Below, piece by piece: positions 1 through 9,506 of a DNA stretch of 64,000 nt. This DNA is from Isochrysis galbana (Eukaryota; Haptophyta; Isochrysidales; Isochrysidaceae). The notes under the pieces are model-generated. The model did no database searches. It was given only the letters and a program-made list of their open reading frames with translations, and was not told the DNA's origin. The translations under genes were made by a program, and so were the position numbers. The DNA lies in contig CM030935.1 of NCBI GenBank assembly GCA_018136815.1, forward strand, positions 1,794,204-1,858,203, in the 5' to 3' direction. The number at the start of each line of letters is the position of its first letter. Position 1 is the first letter of the stretch.

Positions 1-1
1 T

Positions 2-460
2 AAGTACCAGTCGCGTTGCATTGCTGCATTCCCTGACCAGCGTGGCTTCTGTCTCGGCTCAATTGAAGGGCGGGTAGCGGTGCACCACATCAACAAGGGT
101 GATGAAGGCAAGAACTTTGCCTTCAAGTGCCACCGCGAGAACAACCTCGACATCTATGCTGTCAACTGCATCGCCTTCCACCCGACCTTTGGTACCTTTG
201 CCACCACAGGATCCGATGGCACCTTCAACTTTTGGGACAAGGACTCTCGACAACGATTAAAGGCATTTACCAAATGCAGCCTACCCATTCCTGTAGGGCA
301 GTTCAATCGCGACGGCTCAATCTTTGCCTATGCGGTGAGCTACGACTGGTCGCGCGGCGCTGAGCACTACAACCCACGAACAAATCACTTGCTCCTGCAT
401 CCGGTACCCGAGAGCGAGATCAAGTCACGATCAAACCCCAAGAAGCCATTTGGGCGGTGA
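2..460 (+). CDS. RAE1: RAE1/GLE2-like mRNA export WD40 protein, 3' end (5' partial)
   Basis: The reading frame is open from base 2 to a TGA at 458-460 and encodes about 152 C-terminal residues. It shows the last WD40 blades of the Rae1/Gle2/Bub3 group: FHPTFGTFATTGSDGTFNFW, then the RAE1-typical stretch FNRDGSIFAYAVSYDWSRG followed by AEHYNP. The DGTFNFWDKDSR and YDWS motifs separate RAE1 from BUB3. Known role of the family: docking at the nuclear pore through a NUP98 GLEBS motif, mRNA export, and spindle functions. The 5' part lies outside the window. The next gene (golgin-like) is convergent. No intron is needed in the visible part. Confidence 0.9.
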   Translation, partial: KYQSRCIAAFPDQRGFCLGSIEGRVAVHHINKGDEGKNFAFKCHRENNLDIYAVNCIAFHPTFGTFATTGSDGTFNFWDKDSRQRLKAFTKCSLPIPVGQFNRDGSIFAYAVSYDWSRGAEHYNPRTNHLLLHPVPESEIKSRSNPKKPFGR

Positions 461-872
461 ATGCTGAAGCCACGCTGGGATGGAGTCATAGCCGGAGAGA
501 GGACCGCGCGTTAGATATTATCATGCCAGGGATTGGCACGTGGGGCTGAATCGACATCGTAGGATTGATGGTGTGAAGTAGCCCGCTATCTTCCCCCGCA
601 GGAGACGATTGTGGTGGTGACGGGTGTTTCTGTTCGCGTGTGCACGTGCGATTCGTGGTGCTTGCATTCGTTGCGCGCCATTTGCTTCCGAGTACTAACG
701 TAAATTTGTGTTGAGTCACCTCATCATCCATCGATTTCATTGGTACCTGGGGCCCCACTCCCCATCACAGATCGTGTGTGCCTGCAAAGTCGGATCGAGA
801 ACGATCTTGGTGTCAAAACGTTGTCGAGTGGCTGCCTGGCCGAGGTCGTGGAGCTTGCCGCGCCGCTATCAA
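461..872. other. intergenic, 3' flank of RAE1
   Basis: Nothing recognisable is seen apart from presumed RAE1 3' UTR. There is no convincing coding frame. Confidence 0.5.
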
Positions 873-955
873 TAGGGCGGTCAAATAGATTTTTTCAATT
901 AGGGATGAAAATGACCATCTCAGAGTTGAGGAAATTTGAGGATTTTTCTCAGTAA
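873..955 (+). repeat. dispersed repeat with TAGGGCGGTCAAAYAG terminus
   Basis: It begins TAGGGCGGTCAAATAG and continues through a GACCATCTCAGA core and an AAATTTGAGGAT block. The reverse complement of 8905-8991 repeats this order with a few changes. The 16-base terminus also occurs at 6584, 39172-39187 (reversed) and 63661. Confidence 0.6.
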
Positions 956-999
956 AAAATAATATAACTGAACATAAGTATAAGCATGAGCATTGGCTA

Positions 1000-1105
1000 A
1001 TGGCATTAGTACCACGTACCACTACTCCCACTAGCACTAGCACTAGCCCGGCACTAACACGACAAACAACCCCCAGCGCACCTGCCCGTACGCCCGTACG
1101 CCTTG
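1000..1105 (-). repeat. dispersed repeat, GTACCGGGCTAGTGGGAG family
   Basis: The reverse complement matches 39250-39345 and the short copy at 14717-14762. All carry the block GGGCTAGTG(GG)AGTAGTGGTA; the copies at 14717 and 39250 are followed by T/A-rich tails. A (CTAGTG)n expansion is present in this copy. Confidence 0.6.
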
Positions 1106-1120
1106 ACGTATATAATGTAG

Positions 1121-1520
1121 TAATGTTATATCCTAGCCAACCCCACTAGCTAATTGGACACAACTTTTCCGTCCCGGACTCCTGCCATGCCTGACGAGCC
1201 AGGTGTCCGAGTGATACTGGGGGGAGCGGGGGCACTTCCCCCTCCCCTCGAGATATTTGTCCTCCCAAACTAAGTTTTTACTTAGTTCGCCCATGGGGGG
1301 GCACGAGCCCCCCCCCCTCTCTCCACTCCTCCCCTGCCATGGGGGAGGAACCACCCATGCTCCTGGCATGCCTGTGGTGTGCCTGATGGCATGCCAGGAG
1401 CAGATTGCCATGCTGACCCACTTCCTTCCCCACAGGCTCGCCTGCCTGTCGGAGCGGAGCCCTGAAAAGTCGGGTGGTTGGATCTCTCCGGTGAGTGAGG
1501 GGGGCGCGTCGATCTTTTTT
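1121..1520 (-). mobile_element. SINE-like element copy with inverted 5' half
   Basis: Bases 1121-1265 are the antisense of the 3' module of the SINE-like family (TTGGCTAGGATATAAC end, compare 26110-26205). At 1268 the 5' terminal hairpin AACTAAGT-TTTT-ACTTAGTT follows in the opposite orientation, then CGCCC ATGG and the GC-rich 5' body. A 3' segment plus an inverted 5' segment is the arrangement left by twin priming in LINE-driven insertions. The right boundary near 1520 is approximate. Confidence 0.6.
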
Positions 1521-2373
1521 CGGGAATGACCTCGACCTGCGGGCTGGTGTTGGATATGCCATGTGGGGCATAAATTTGCCCCCCTTTTCTCTTTTCTGGG
1601 CATGATCAACCCCCAAAATGTCCCCACATTGTCTACTCATTATAGGCACGAGTATTCGTGTGAGGTACGCCCATACTCATAGTTGAACAGTCACCCTTGT
1701 TGCTACTGACACACAAGACACACAGATTCGAATTCCCTTTTGTGTGCCAAGCCCAGGTTTGCAGATTTTGGTCTCGTAATTTGATGCGATTCGAATATTT
1801 GTTTTTGCTGTTACCGTGTTACCGTTACTATAATTAATTGTTGGCTCGTTATTTAAGGAAATAAACAAACACGACTTCGACTTCACGCTCTGTGGTCGCT
1901 CGGCGAGACTCTCTCTCTCTCTTTTCGGCCGACGGAAGGAAGTTTGATCCGAAATATTCTCCGGTCCCAAGATATTCCGTGGGTGGCATCTGCGTGCCTC
2001 GCGAGCATTTGCGCCCCGAGCTCCGACATCGGCTACATGCCCTTCCACGCTGCCCCATGCCGCGCCCTCGGTCCCTGGTCCCCTGCGCGAGGTTCTTTCC
2101 CTCCTCGTCGCCTCTGGCCGTTATATTTCCCCCCCCCCTCCTCCCGCGGTTCGTTACCTCCGGCTGTTGATTCGTTCCCCCCCCCCGCGTGCGTGCTGTT
2201 CCCCCTTCCCTTCGATAGGCAGTTGCCGGCGGCAGGTAGGGGGGACCCTTGGGAATTCTTGGACACCCAGGGGAGGTGGAAAATAGTGGGTAAAAAGAGT
2301 GAGTGACTGGGCTATCACCCGATAACGAGATCCAGCCACGCTCCGCACACCTACGTGCACACGCGACACCTAC
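1521..2373. other. intergenic
   Basis: Mixed sequence with a TC-rich stretch near 1907-1925 and C/G homopolymer runs near 2129-2240. No supported gene or recognised repeat. Confidence 0.4.
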
Positions 2374-5300
2374 TTAGCGAGCACTTTCAGATTCGAGGAA
2401 TTGCACCCACATGTCTCCTACCTCTTTCGCTGTCGGGTCTGGGCCTCGCATGAGACCTAGAGCCCCGCGTTGTTCGGCGGAGCAGCCGAGCATTGACGCA
2501 AGGACAGCCAATTCGCCGCCGACGTTACCTTGGGACCACAGCCGAACTAAAAGCTGGGCCATTAAGGCTCTCTCCGTGTCATCCGCCGCACTCGGAGCGC
2601 CATCTGCCCCCTTTTCTTTGGAACTTGAACCACCTCTCATGGCAACACCTCCCGAGGGGTCGGCGCTGCCACCGAGACTTGGGGCAGGCGCCCCCGCTTG
2701 GTTCTCAATCTCGACACGCTGAAGCCGCGCTGCCTCCACCTCCATCTGGGCTGCTTGCAAGGCCTCTCTTGCCTCTGCAAGCTCGGTCTGAGCCCGGCGA
2801 CACGCCTCCACCTCATGCTGCACCGCCGCTCGGGTAGTTGCCTCGGCGGAGGCAAGCTCAGTCATCAGCAGCCTACCGCTGACGCGAAGCTGTTCAGCCT
2901 CGTCTTCGATTGCATCGCGAGCACTCGCATTATCGGCTAGACCCACATAAGACTCGAGGAGTGCATTCAGGTTGTCGAGGGCTGCCTCTCGTTCAGTCAG
3001 CTGCACCTCAAGATCGGCGATGCGCCGTGACGCGTCCTCTGCCTTGCGTTGTTCCTCTGCAGTATCAGCCCTCGCTCGTTCCACTTGAGCTCGCAGATCC
3101 TCAGCTGCTTGCACGAGCTGGGCCTCGCGCCCCGTTGCCCCTTCCTCGTCCTCGAGCAGCCGACGCCGCAGGGATGCATGGTCGGACTTCAGCTTAGTCA
3201 GGGCTGCCGCAGCACCATCGCGTTCAAGCGTCAGTGCCGATAGCATCTCTTCTCGCTCAGCAGCGGCTGCCGCCGCCGCCGCCACTGCCGCCTCCGCTCG
3301 GGCAAGGCCATCCTTCAGTTGCTCTGCCTCCGTGGCCAAAGAAGCTTCGCGCTCCTCGACCACACGAAGCTTCGTTGCAACCTCACGCGTGGCCGCCTGG
3401 AGCTGCTCACTCGCAACTTGAACGCCCGATGAGAGTTGTGCACGCAGCTCTTCCCGCTCCTCCGCCGCACGGGAAGCTTCGCCTCGAACCCGCTCAAGCT
3501 CGGTGTGTGCCTCGCTCAACACGGCGTTCTTCGTTTCGATGGTCGCCTCTGCCTGCGCCAGTTTCTCACGCAGCTCAACCACCGCACGTGCGGCCACCTC
3601 GGCTTCAGCTTCCAACCGTGCGACGATCTCCCGCTGGCGCCACGCCTCTTGCTGTGCCTCTTCCGCTTCCGCACGTGCAGTCGCCAGCGCTAGAGTGGCG
3701 GCGGCCACCTCGTCGGCTGCAGTCTGCACACGACTGGCGGCCTCGTCTGCCGCGGCCACTGCCTTTTGCTCTTGCGCCTCCTCGGCCTGTCTCGCTCTTT
3801 CGTGCACGTTAGCTAATTCTTGCCTCAGGCGCTCCACCTCTGTCTCCGCCTCGGACGCACGGGCGTCGGCAACATCGAGACGAGCCGCGGTGGTCGCTGC
3901 CAAAGCCAGCTCTTCTTGCGTCGCCTGGGCTGCCTGCGCGCTCTCGTGCGCCTGCGCCACTTCAAGCCTTAGGCGCTCCGACTCCGCTTCCGCCGCAGTG
4001 GCGCGAGCTTCAGCGGCATCGAGACGAGCCGCGGCAGCTGCTACGCCAGCCAGCCCCTCTCTCGCCAGCTCCTCCCGTGCCGCCTCGACGCTCCTCAACT
4101 TGGCCATTGCCTCCGCGAGATCGGCATGCAAGCAATCCGCGGCCACAGCCGCCTCAGACGCACGGGCCTCAGCGGCGCTAGCGCGAGCATTCGCGGCGTC
4201 GATTTCGGAGGCGAAAGCAGCGACAGCGTCCTCAGCGCGCTCCGTCTCAACAGCCACCATAAGCCGCGCCTCATTGGCCTCCTGCCGCGCGACGTCCAGC
4301 TCCTCGCGAAGACGACGAAGTTCGCCGTCCCATCGCTTGACCGCCTCCTCCTCCGGCCATGGCACTCCGGTCTCCGACAGGTGAGTGTAAGGAGCTCTCC
4401 CTCGTGCAAGCACAGCAGTGCTTGTCGTCGTGTTCCCGTCGTGGTCTCCCGCTCTATCCTGTGTCGACGCATCCTCGCCAGAAACGTGTGCTTGCGCGAT
4501 CACGTTGTCGCCTGCCGAAGTTGGATGCACGCCCGCTTCCAGAGAATCTACGGTCACTTGCGCACCATAAATTGCATTTGCTTCGCCGGGACGGCTATCA
4601 TCGATCCCAGTAGACTGTGTTCCGGCATCGATTGAGGCCGCGCTCGCCTGTAGTGCGGCATCCACTACTGACGCCCCATTCGCCTGAGTGGCAACGCTTG
4701 CCAACACCGATTTCAGGTACTGAGTGGACGCGTCGCTCATGTCAGGGGCTAAAGCGGCCAACTGACTTGATACATCCGTCGCCTCAACACCGTTGAAATC
4801 TCGCATGAGATCGGCTTGACCAACGGCGAGTGCAGCTTGTGTTGATGCGTTAAGAGCTCGGGTTGCAATGCACTGGGTGGCGGAGTCAGCTTGCGGAGCG
4901 CGGCTGCTCTGAGTGGCAGCGTCGATGGCTTCAGCCGGGATAAGAGCCGGGGTGTCCATGGCTTGAGTACTCGTCTCGACCCGTGGACCCGTAGCATCCG
5001 CCTCCGGGTCACAGCGCTCGCCTTGCAGTTCATCATTGGCACGCCGGAGCTCTTCAAGCTCGTCCCGAAGGTCTTGGACTGTTCGCTTGAGGGTGGCCAT
5101 CTCCTCAGCTTGCGCCTTGAGCTTGTCCACGGCCTTTTTCTTGGTCGCCCGCTCGCGCTCACGGAGTTCGCGTATGAGAGCGTCCCTCTCGTAAACATCC
5201 CCGCGGTCAAGGCTGTCCGATTCCCCCGGTTTGCCAACAACACATCCGCCATCGGCGCCACTGGCTCCGCTTGCGAAACGCTCCACCTCCGCCTTGGCGA

Positions 5301-6282
5301 CACGTAGGTCGATGGCCATACGGTCCCGCTCGGCGCTCCACTCTTGCTGGTCGGCATGCCATGCCTCGGTGACGTCCTCCACTTCTTGACGCAGCTTCTC
5401 GCAGACTTCTCGAGCTGAGCGCACCTCGCCCTCAAGCTCTTCGACGCGATTTAGCAGCGCATGTGCTGCAGGTGGTGCCTCGTTGGCCACATCTGCAGCA
5501 GCCTTGTGCTGTATCTTGTCTACCAGCTCACGCAATGAGTCACGCTCCTGCACGACTCTTGCGCAATTATCTTTTAGCATCTCGATCTCGGCGGCACGCA
5601 TGGCGAGCTCACCCTCCGATCGCTTGCGCGCGGCCGCTGCCTCAGCCGCTTCCACCTCTCCCTGGAGTGCAGCCTGCTCGAGGCTCTCCGAACGCTCAGC
5701 TGCTACCCGGAGGCGTGCTTCCAAGGAAGCCTGCCTTGCGGTGGCGGCGCGAAGTTCCTCGGCCAACTGTGCCTCGCGTGCTGAGTGGGCCTCGAGTCGT
5801 TCAGCAAGCTGGCGCTGCAGCGTGGCTGCCTGCTCCTCGGCTGCCTGCTTCAGCGCCTCACGCTCAGCAAGCAAAGCCTGAAGGCGAGACTCATCCTCTG
5901 CCTCAGAGGTAACGCTCCACGGAGTGGTGGTGTGGGGCGGGTCGGCGCTCGTCCTCGCAGGCGTCTGTGGCACTCGACTCGTCGCTTCCTCGAGCATCTG
6001 CTCTAGCTGCGCGCACCGGCGGCGGAGCTCGTCAACATCGTCGTCCTCTCCATACTCTACAACCGCCTCGGCTGCACGCTCGAGTGCCGAGTGGAGCTGC
6101 TCCCTCGCGAGCGCGCCGGTCTTCTGCGCTGCAGCTTTGCCGGCATCGGCCGCAGCACGTGTCATCTTCTGCAACGAGGCGAAGGGCGATGCCTGCAGTG
6201 AGGCGGCCCATCCCCCGGCAGGGCGGCCGAGCCGTTCGCGCCAGCCGACTTCGCGTCCTCCATCGTCCTCCTCCTCGGCCAT
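2374..6282 (-). CDS. golgin-like coiled-coil protein with GRIP/GRAB-like C-terminus
   Basis: A single exon of 1302 residues. I place the start at the ATG at 6282 (MAEEEDDGG), because the frame above it reads like 5' UTR; an in-frame ATG exists at 6570. The first 50 residues contain a Gly/Ser/Ala-rich segment with spaced bulky residues (GWAASLQASPFASLQ), similar to a curvature-sensing ALPS helix. Residues about 80-420 and 640-1200 are long Ala/Glu/Arg-rich heptad coiled coil. Residues about 436-606 form a linker with repeated Ala-Ser/Ala-Thr-Gln motifs. The last 65 residues (LLVRLWSQGNVGGELAVLAS, then MLGCSAEQR) resemble the GRIP or GRAB Arf/Arl-binding helices. This layout matches Golgi tethers such as GMAP-210 (established family knowledge); the assignment to this gene is inference. 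The sequence is strongly Ala-biased, so coiled-coil hits to other families are expected. Confidence 0.6.
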   Translation of the reverse strand: MAEEEDDGGREVGWRERLGRPAGGWAASLQASPFASLQKMTRAAADAGKAAAQKTGALAREQLHSALERAAEAVVEYGEDDDVDELRRRCAQLEQMLEEATSRVPQTPARTSADPPHTTTPWSVTSEAEDESRLQALLAEREALKQAAEEQAATLQRQLAERLEAHSAREAQLAEELRAATARQASLEARLRVAAERSESLEQAALQGEVEAAEAAAARKRSEGELAMRAAEIEMLKDNCARVVQERDSLRELVDKIQHKAAADVANEAPPAAHALLNRVEELEGEVRSAREVCEKLRQEVEDVTEAWHADQQEWSAERDRMAIDLRVAKAEVERFASGASGADGGCVVGKPGESDSLDRGDVYERDALIRELRERERATKKKAVDKLKAQAEEMATLKRTVQDLRDELEELRRANDELQGERCDPEADATGPRVETSTQAMDTPALIPAEAIDAATQSSRAPQADSATQCIATRALNASTQAALAVGQADLMRDFNGVEATDVSSQLAALAPDMSDASTQYLKSVLASVATQANGASVVDAALQASAASIDAGTQSTGIDDSRPGEANAIYGAQVTVDSLEAGVHPTSAGDNVIAQAHVSGEDASTQDRAGDHDGNTTTSTAVLARGRAPYTHLSETGVPWPEEEAVKRWDGELRRLREELDVARQEANEARLMVAVETERAEDAVAAFASEIDAANARASAAEARASEAAVAADCLHADLAEAMAKLRSVEAAREELAREGLAGVAAAAARLDAAEARATAAEAESERLRLEVAQAHESAQAAQATQEELALAATTAARLDVADARASEAETEVERLRQELANVHERARQAEEAQEQKAVAAADEAASRVQTAADEVAAATLALATARAEAEEAQQEAWRQREIVARLEAEAEVAARAVVELREKLAQAEATIETKNAVLSEAHTELERVRGEASRAAEEREELRAQLSSGVQVASEQLQAATREVATKLRVVEEREASLATEAEQLKDGLARAEAAVAAAAAAAAEREEMLSALTLERDGAAAALTKLKSDHASLRRRLLEDEEGATGREAQLVQAAEDLRAQVERARADTAEEQRKAEDASRRIADLEVQLTEREAALDNLNALLESYVGLADNASARDAIEDEAEQLRVSGRLLMTELASAEATTRAAVQHEVEACRRAQTELAEAREALQAAQMEVEAARLQRVEIENQAGAPAPSLGGSADPSGGVAMRGGSSSKEKGADGAPSAADDTERALMAQLLVRLWSQGNVGGELAVLASMLGCSAEQRGALGLMRGPDPTAKEVGDMWVQFLESESAR

Positions 6283-6850
6283 CGAGAGTGGGGGCAGGGG
6301 ATGGGGGGGATTGCGAGAGAAGACGAAGGGGGAGACGCCCCTACCCGCTTGTCGGATCAGCGGCGGCGTGCGCCTCCCTGTGTGTGCGTGCGCTCTCCCT
6401 CTTGGTGCTTCTCGTTGCAAATTGTAGTTTTGTAAAAGGTCTTGTTGGCTAGCATCCCTAGCTAGCAGTATAGCAGTAGGACAACAAGAAAATTCTGACC
6501 CTGACACTCCCCCATCGCCGAGGGTGAATTCCTCTTTCGCATCCGACATCATTCCCAATGAAGGATACAAGCATACGTCATGGTAGGGCGGTCAAACAGT
6601 GATTTACTTGCTAACATGTGGGGGGGGGGGCTGCATTTTTTGTTTTTTGACCGTTCCCGAAGCCCAAGAAAAAACTCCTCGGGGGCTGCCGCCACGAAAA
6701 AGTGCCGAGGAAAATGGAAAATGGTGAGTTTTAACCCACCCCCCCGCGCGCGCGGTCGAGGTGAATTCTCATGAAATGTCTCCGACGGTAATCCGTAATC
6801 TGGAATCTGGTCGAGGTTGATATTTCCTTGCTCCTTGCAGCGCGTACTCA
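6283..6850. other. golgin 5' flank and repeat terminus
   Basis: It contains the 16-mer TAGGGCGGTCAAACAG at 6584-6599, a 12-G run near 6620 and a repeat body shared with 39060-39190 (GGTCAAAAAA and AAGCCC blocks). No coding signal. Confidence 0.45.
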
Positions 6851-6903
6851 GGTGTCGTTCCGTCAATAGTGGGACATCAGTCGAATTGAGCGATCAAATG
6901 TCC
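6851..6903 (+). repeat. 3' box of retroelement family (copy 1 of 8)
   Basis: It reads GGTGTCGTTCCGTCAATA, then GGGACATC, a variable middle, and AAATGTCCAC. GGACAT and ATGTCC can pair. It is followed by an AT-rich stretch. Confidence 0.7.
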
Positions 6904-6954
6904 ACAGTTGTATTGTAGTTGTTTAACATTAGATCATGTTAAAATTACAGAGAG

Positions 6955-7345
6955 ACGCCGTCAAAGCTTCTTCGCTAATCACATCGGTGCACGCCGTGCG
7001 ATGGGCACGGCGCGATGTGCATCGGTCCCCCCGCGGATACGCCGTGCGTGCGCATGTCAACCCGTTCCATCTGTGTAGCCCCTGTGGCCCACAACTACGT
7101 AAACTGGCCATATAAGAGATGTTTCGTTACGCAGCACCTGTGATGACTTGCAATCACATGTGCACGCCATGCGTGGGCACGGCGCGATGTGCACCGGCGC
7201 CCCCCCCCCCCGCGGGGGCGCCGTGCGTGCGCATAGCAACTTCCAGGAAGGTGCACGCCGTGCGTTCACTCTTTCCGCGGGGGAACTCTGGGCGCGGAGG
7301 ACGGGCGGAACCCCTGGGACACCCCCCTGGGACCGGTTGATTATT
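6955..7345 (+). repeat. GCACGCCGTGCG-type repeat
   Basis: Two successive blocks carry GTGCACGCCGTGCG, GGGCACGGCGCGATGTGCA and a CCGCGGGGG core, then GTGCACGCCGTGCGTTCACT. The reverse complement recurs at 31865-32345. The many CACGGCG/CGCCGTG inverted pairs would fold into long hairpins. Confidence 0.6.
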
Positions 7346-7384
7346 ACCATATATGACGAGAAGATTAACGTAAACGGCTGGTCT

Positions 7385-7500
7385 AGTCTTCTGATCGCTC
7401 TCTTCACGCATCACAGACCTCGCCATCCAAGATCAGCCGAACGACATCGTCGCCATCGAGGAAGAGGGGTGTGAGAAAAAGACGAAGAAGATGAAAACTC
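7385..7500 (+). pseudogene. fragment of a repeated coding sequence
   Basis: One frame gives SRITDLA, a weak NDI match and a Lys-rich end, similar to the end of the ORF at 50531-50760 (SRITDLV, NDIDTI, EKEK). The similarity also extends into the 3' AAGACGAAGAAGATGAA stretch. The function is unknown. Confidence 0.4.
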
Positions 7501-7912
7501 AACACGCATAGCTGGGGAGAGTCACTGCGTGTTGAGAGGAAAGCGGGGGGGGGCAAGCGTGATTAGCTTTGTTTTGTACCACTGTTGTTAATAACTAAAA
7601 AAAAAGAAAACAGATATGTTGAAAAACCACCTGGTCCTCTTTTGACGGAACGCGACTTTCGTGTACTCGTCTGCGAGCGGATGTTCGATGTTCCATATGA
7701 TTCGGGCCCAGCGAACAATTCGATCTGCCACCACTTCCGGTGCGCAGCATGTCGCCATGCAGGGCAGCACGCACATTTAAGTTTTTATCAACGCTGCTCA
7801 GCTGTCAGCTGAGACAAGCACAAGCACCGGCACCGGGAGCCGGGAGCCTGACCAGGAGCGGTGCGTGGTGAGAGCGTGAGAGCGTCGGAGGGAGGTGAAA
7901 ATAATAATAAAT

Positions 7913-8090
7913 AATGTTATATCCTAGCTAGCCACCCCCACTAGCTAATTGGACATAACGTTATAACGTTTTAGTCCCGGAATCCCGCCATGCTTGACGA
8001 GCCAGGTGTAGTCCGAGTGATACCGGGGGGCGGGGGCACTGCCCCCTCGCCCCCTCCCCTCGATATTTGCCCCCCCCCCAGCGCATGCAC
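7913..8090 (-). mobile_element. SINE-like family, 3' module fragment
   Basis: Antisense copy of the 3' end: GTTATATCCTAGC, CCCCACTAGCTAATTGGACA, GACGAGCCAGGTG and the CCCCTCGATATTTG block. It is truncated at its 5' side where the next box begins. TAATAATAAATAATG precedes it as the tail. Confidence 0.7.
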
Positions 8091-8118
8091 CGACCCCGCG
8101 CACCGTATAAATGACTAT

Positions 8119-8170
8119 GGACATTTGGTGGCTCCATTTGATTGTGATGTCCCATAATTGACGGAACGTT
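8119..8170 (-). repeat. 3' box of retroelement family (copy 2 of 8)
   Basis: On the plus strand it reads GGACATTTGGTGGCTCC, then GATGTCCCATAATTGACGG. It keeps the GGACAT/ATGTCC pairing. Confidence 0.7.
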
Positions 8171-8437
8171 ACGGCATTCTCTTCCTTGTTCGATCTGTCA
8201 GCAGGTTCCTGTGCGTTCCGTGATAAGGATACGTTAGTGTGGATCGAGAGTGTTGACGTGAGTGTAGTGTCATCTCGTCGGTCCATCGGCCTCTAGCCGT
8301 CTGTCGTCTGTCGTTCTTCGTTCGTCGCTCTCGTTCTCGTTCTCGTTCCCGTTCTCGTCCCTCGTTCTCAACACTACCTCAACACCAAACCTCACCAATC
8401 CCTCAGCCCTAGCCTATCCATCCCGATCCGCCCAGCC

Positions 8438-8770
8438 ATGTCCGCTCCGTCGTCGCGCTCGCCCTCGCCCAAGCCCGTCCTCCCGCCTTCCTCTGCTGAG
8501 GAGGTGGTCCAGCCCGTCATTCCATCACTCCCGGCCTCCTTCGCCGCGCCTTCCGCCGATCGTCTCCCTTCCGAATCATCGCATATCGAGCCCGTGGTCA
8601 TGCTCGATCCGTCACGGATGGGTGATTTCGACGAGGGTTCGGCGCGCGGCCTGCCCGATTGGCGTGACCATCCGGGTGGGCTATGCGTATTTGGTATCTG
8701 GTGGGGTCCCCCATCCGGATGGATCGTCGAAAACGGGCACGCAGCGCGCCCGGCATCGGTTCGAAGTTGA
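8438..8770 (+). CDS. possible element-encoded ORF
   Basis: A 110-residue frame starts MSAPSSRSPSPKPVLPPSS after a C-rich, TCGTTCTCG-repeat leader. Its second half lies in one unit of the 203-bp repeat found at 37747-38433. The Pro/Ser-rich start could be the N-terminus of a retroelement gag-like protein or a chance frame. No domain is recognised. Confidence 0.25.
   Translation: MSAPSSRSPSPKPVLPPSSAEEVVQPVIPSLPASFAAPSADRLPSESSHIEPVVMLDPSRMGDFDEGSARGLPDWRDHPGGLCVFGIWWGPPSGWIVENGHAARPASVRS
8612..8770 (-). repeat. single unit of the 203-bp repeat
   Basis: The reverse complement of this stretch matches the 203-bp tandem unit at 37747-38433: the TTCGAACCGATGCCGGGCGC, CGATCCATCCGGATGGGGG and GATTTCGACGAGGGTTCGGC blocks. 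Confidence 0.8.
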
Positions 8771-8894
8771 GCTTTTCAAGCTTTTGCGATTTTTTTAGCG
8801 TCTTTGTCAATTTTCGATTACGTTTTGTTGTGGGGGCCCAAGGGGGGGGTCCGGGTCCTAATGGGCCCCGGATATGTGCTAGTTGGGTGTATTG

Positions 8895-9060
8895 GGAACT
8901 TTCTCCCGAAAATTATCCTCAAATTTCTTCAATTCTGAGATGGTCATTTTTTCACCCCATACTTATTAAAAAACACTGTTTGACCGCCCTACCCGTAGGC
9001 GATGAGCCGCCGGGGGGGCCGCGGGGGGCATGCCGAGACACAATGCGATGCCATGTCGGC
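8895..9060 (-). repeat. composite of two dispersed repeats
   Basis: Bases 8905-8991 are the reverse of the 873-955 repeat and end CTGTTTGACCGCCCTA. Bases 8995-9055 are the reverse of 29240-29300 (CTCGGCATGCCCCC, GCGGCCCCCC, CATCGCCT). Confidence 0.6.
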
Positions 9061-9079
9061 CAAACACAACCCTAGACCC

Positions 9080-9340
9080 TAGATGGGAAATACGTATTTG
9101 TATTTACATTTACCGTATTTGGTATTTGGATTTGGTATTTGTTTGGTATTTGGCCAGCAGAGACAGAGAGCAGAGATCAAATGCCAAATGCAAATGCGTA
9201 TGTCATATGTATTTGGCTGTATTTGAAGCGCGTCCTGGGTTGTAGACCTCGAATTTGTTTGAAGTGCATTTGGCCGCCGGCCAAATACATCCGCATTTGG
9301 CTGTATTTGCAGGCCCCAGCACCGTATTTCCCATCTCTAG
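9080..9340. repeat. degenerate ATTTGG/GTATTTG repeat tract
   Basis: Many irregular copies of GTATTTGG, GCATTTGG and their complements CCAAATGC and CCAAATAC occur, including the palindromic centre ATTTGGCCGCCGGCCAAAT near 9278-9296. Confidence 0.6.
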
Positions 9341-9506
9341 GAACACAACAACACAACCTATCAACCTGTGAATAAAATACCGTAAGGGGAGCGGAGGAGG
9401 GGGGGACCCACCCGATCGTTTCAAGGCGTCACGACCCAGCCGGCGAAACAGCTGCTGCTGCAGCCCTCCGACCACAGCTGCACGCACATACCGCAGTTTT
9501 ATCAGC

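Noticed and set aside
3503-4384. 293-residue plus-strand frame (Ala/Ser/Cys-rich)
   Set aside because: Antisense shadow of the golgin-like coiled coil; composition is what the complementary strand of Ala/Glu/Arg codons gives.
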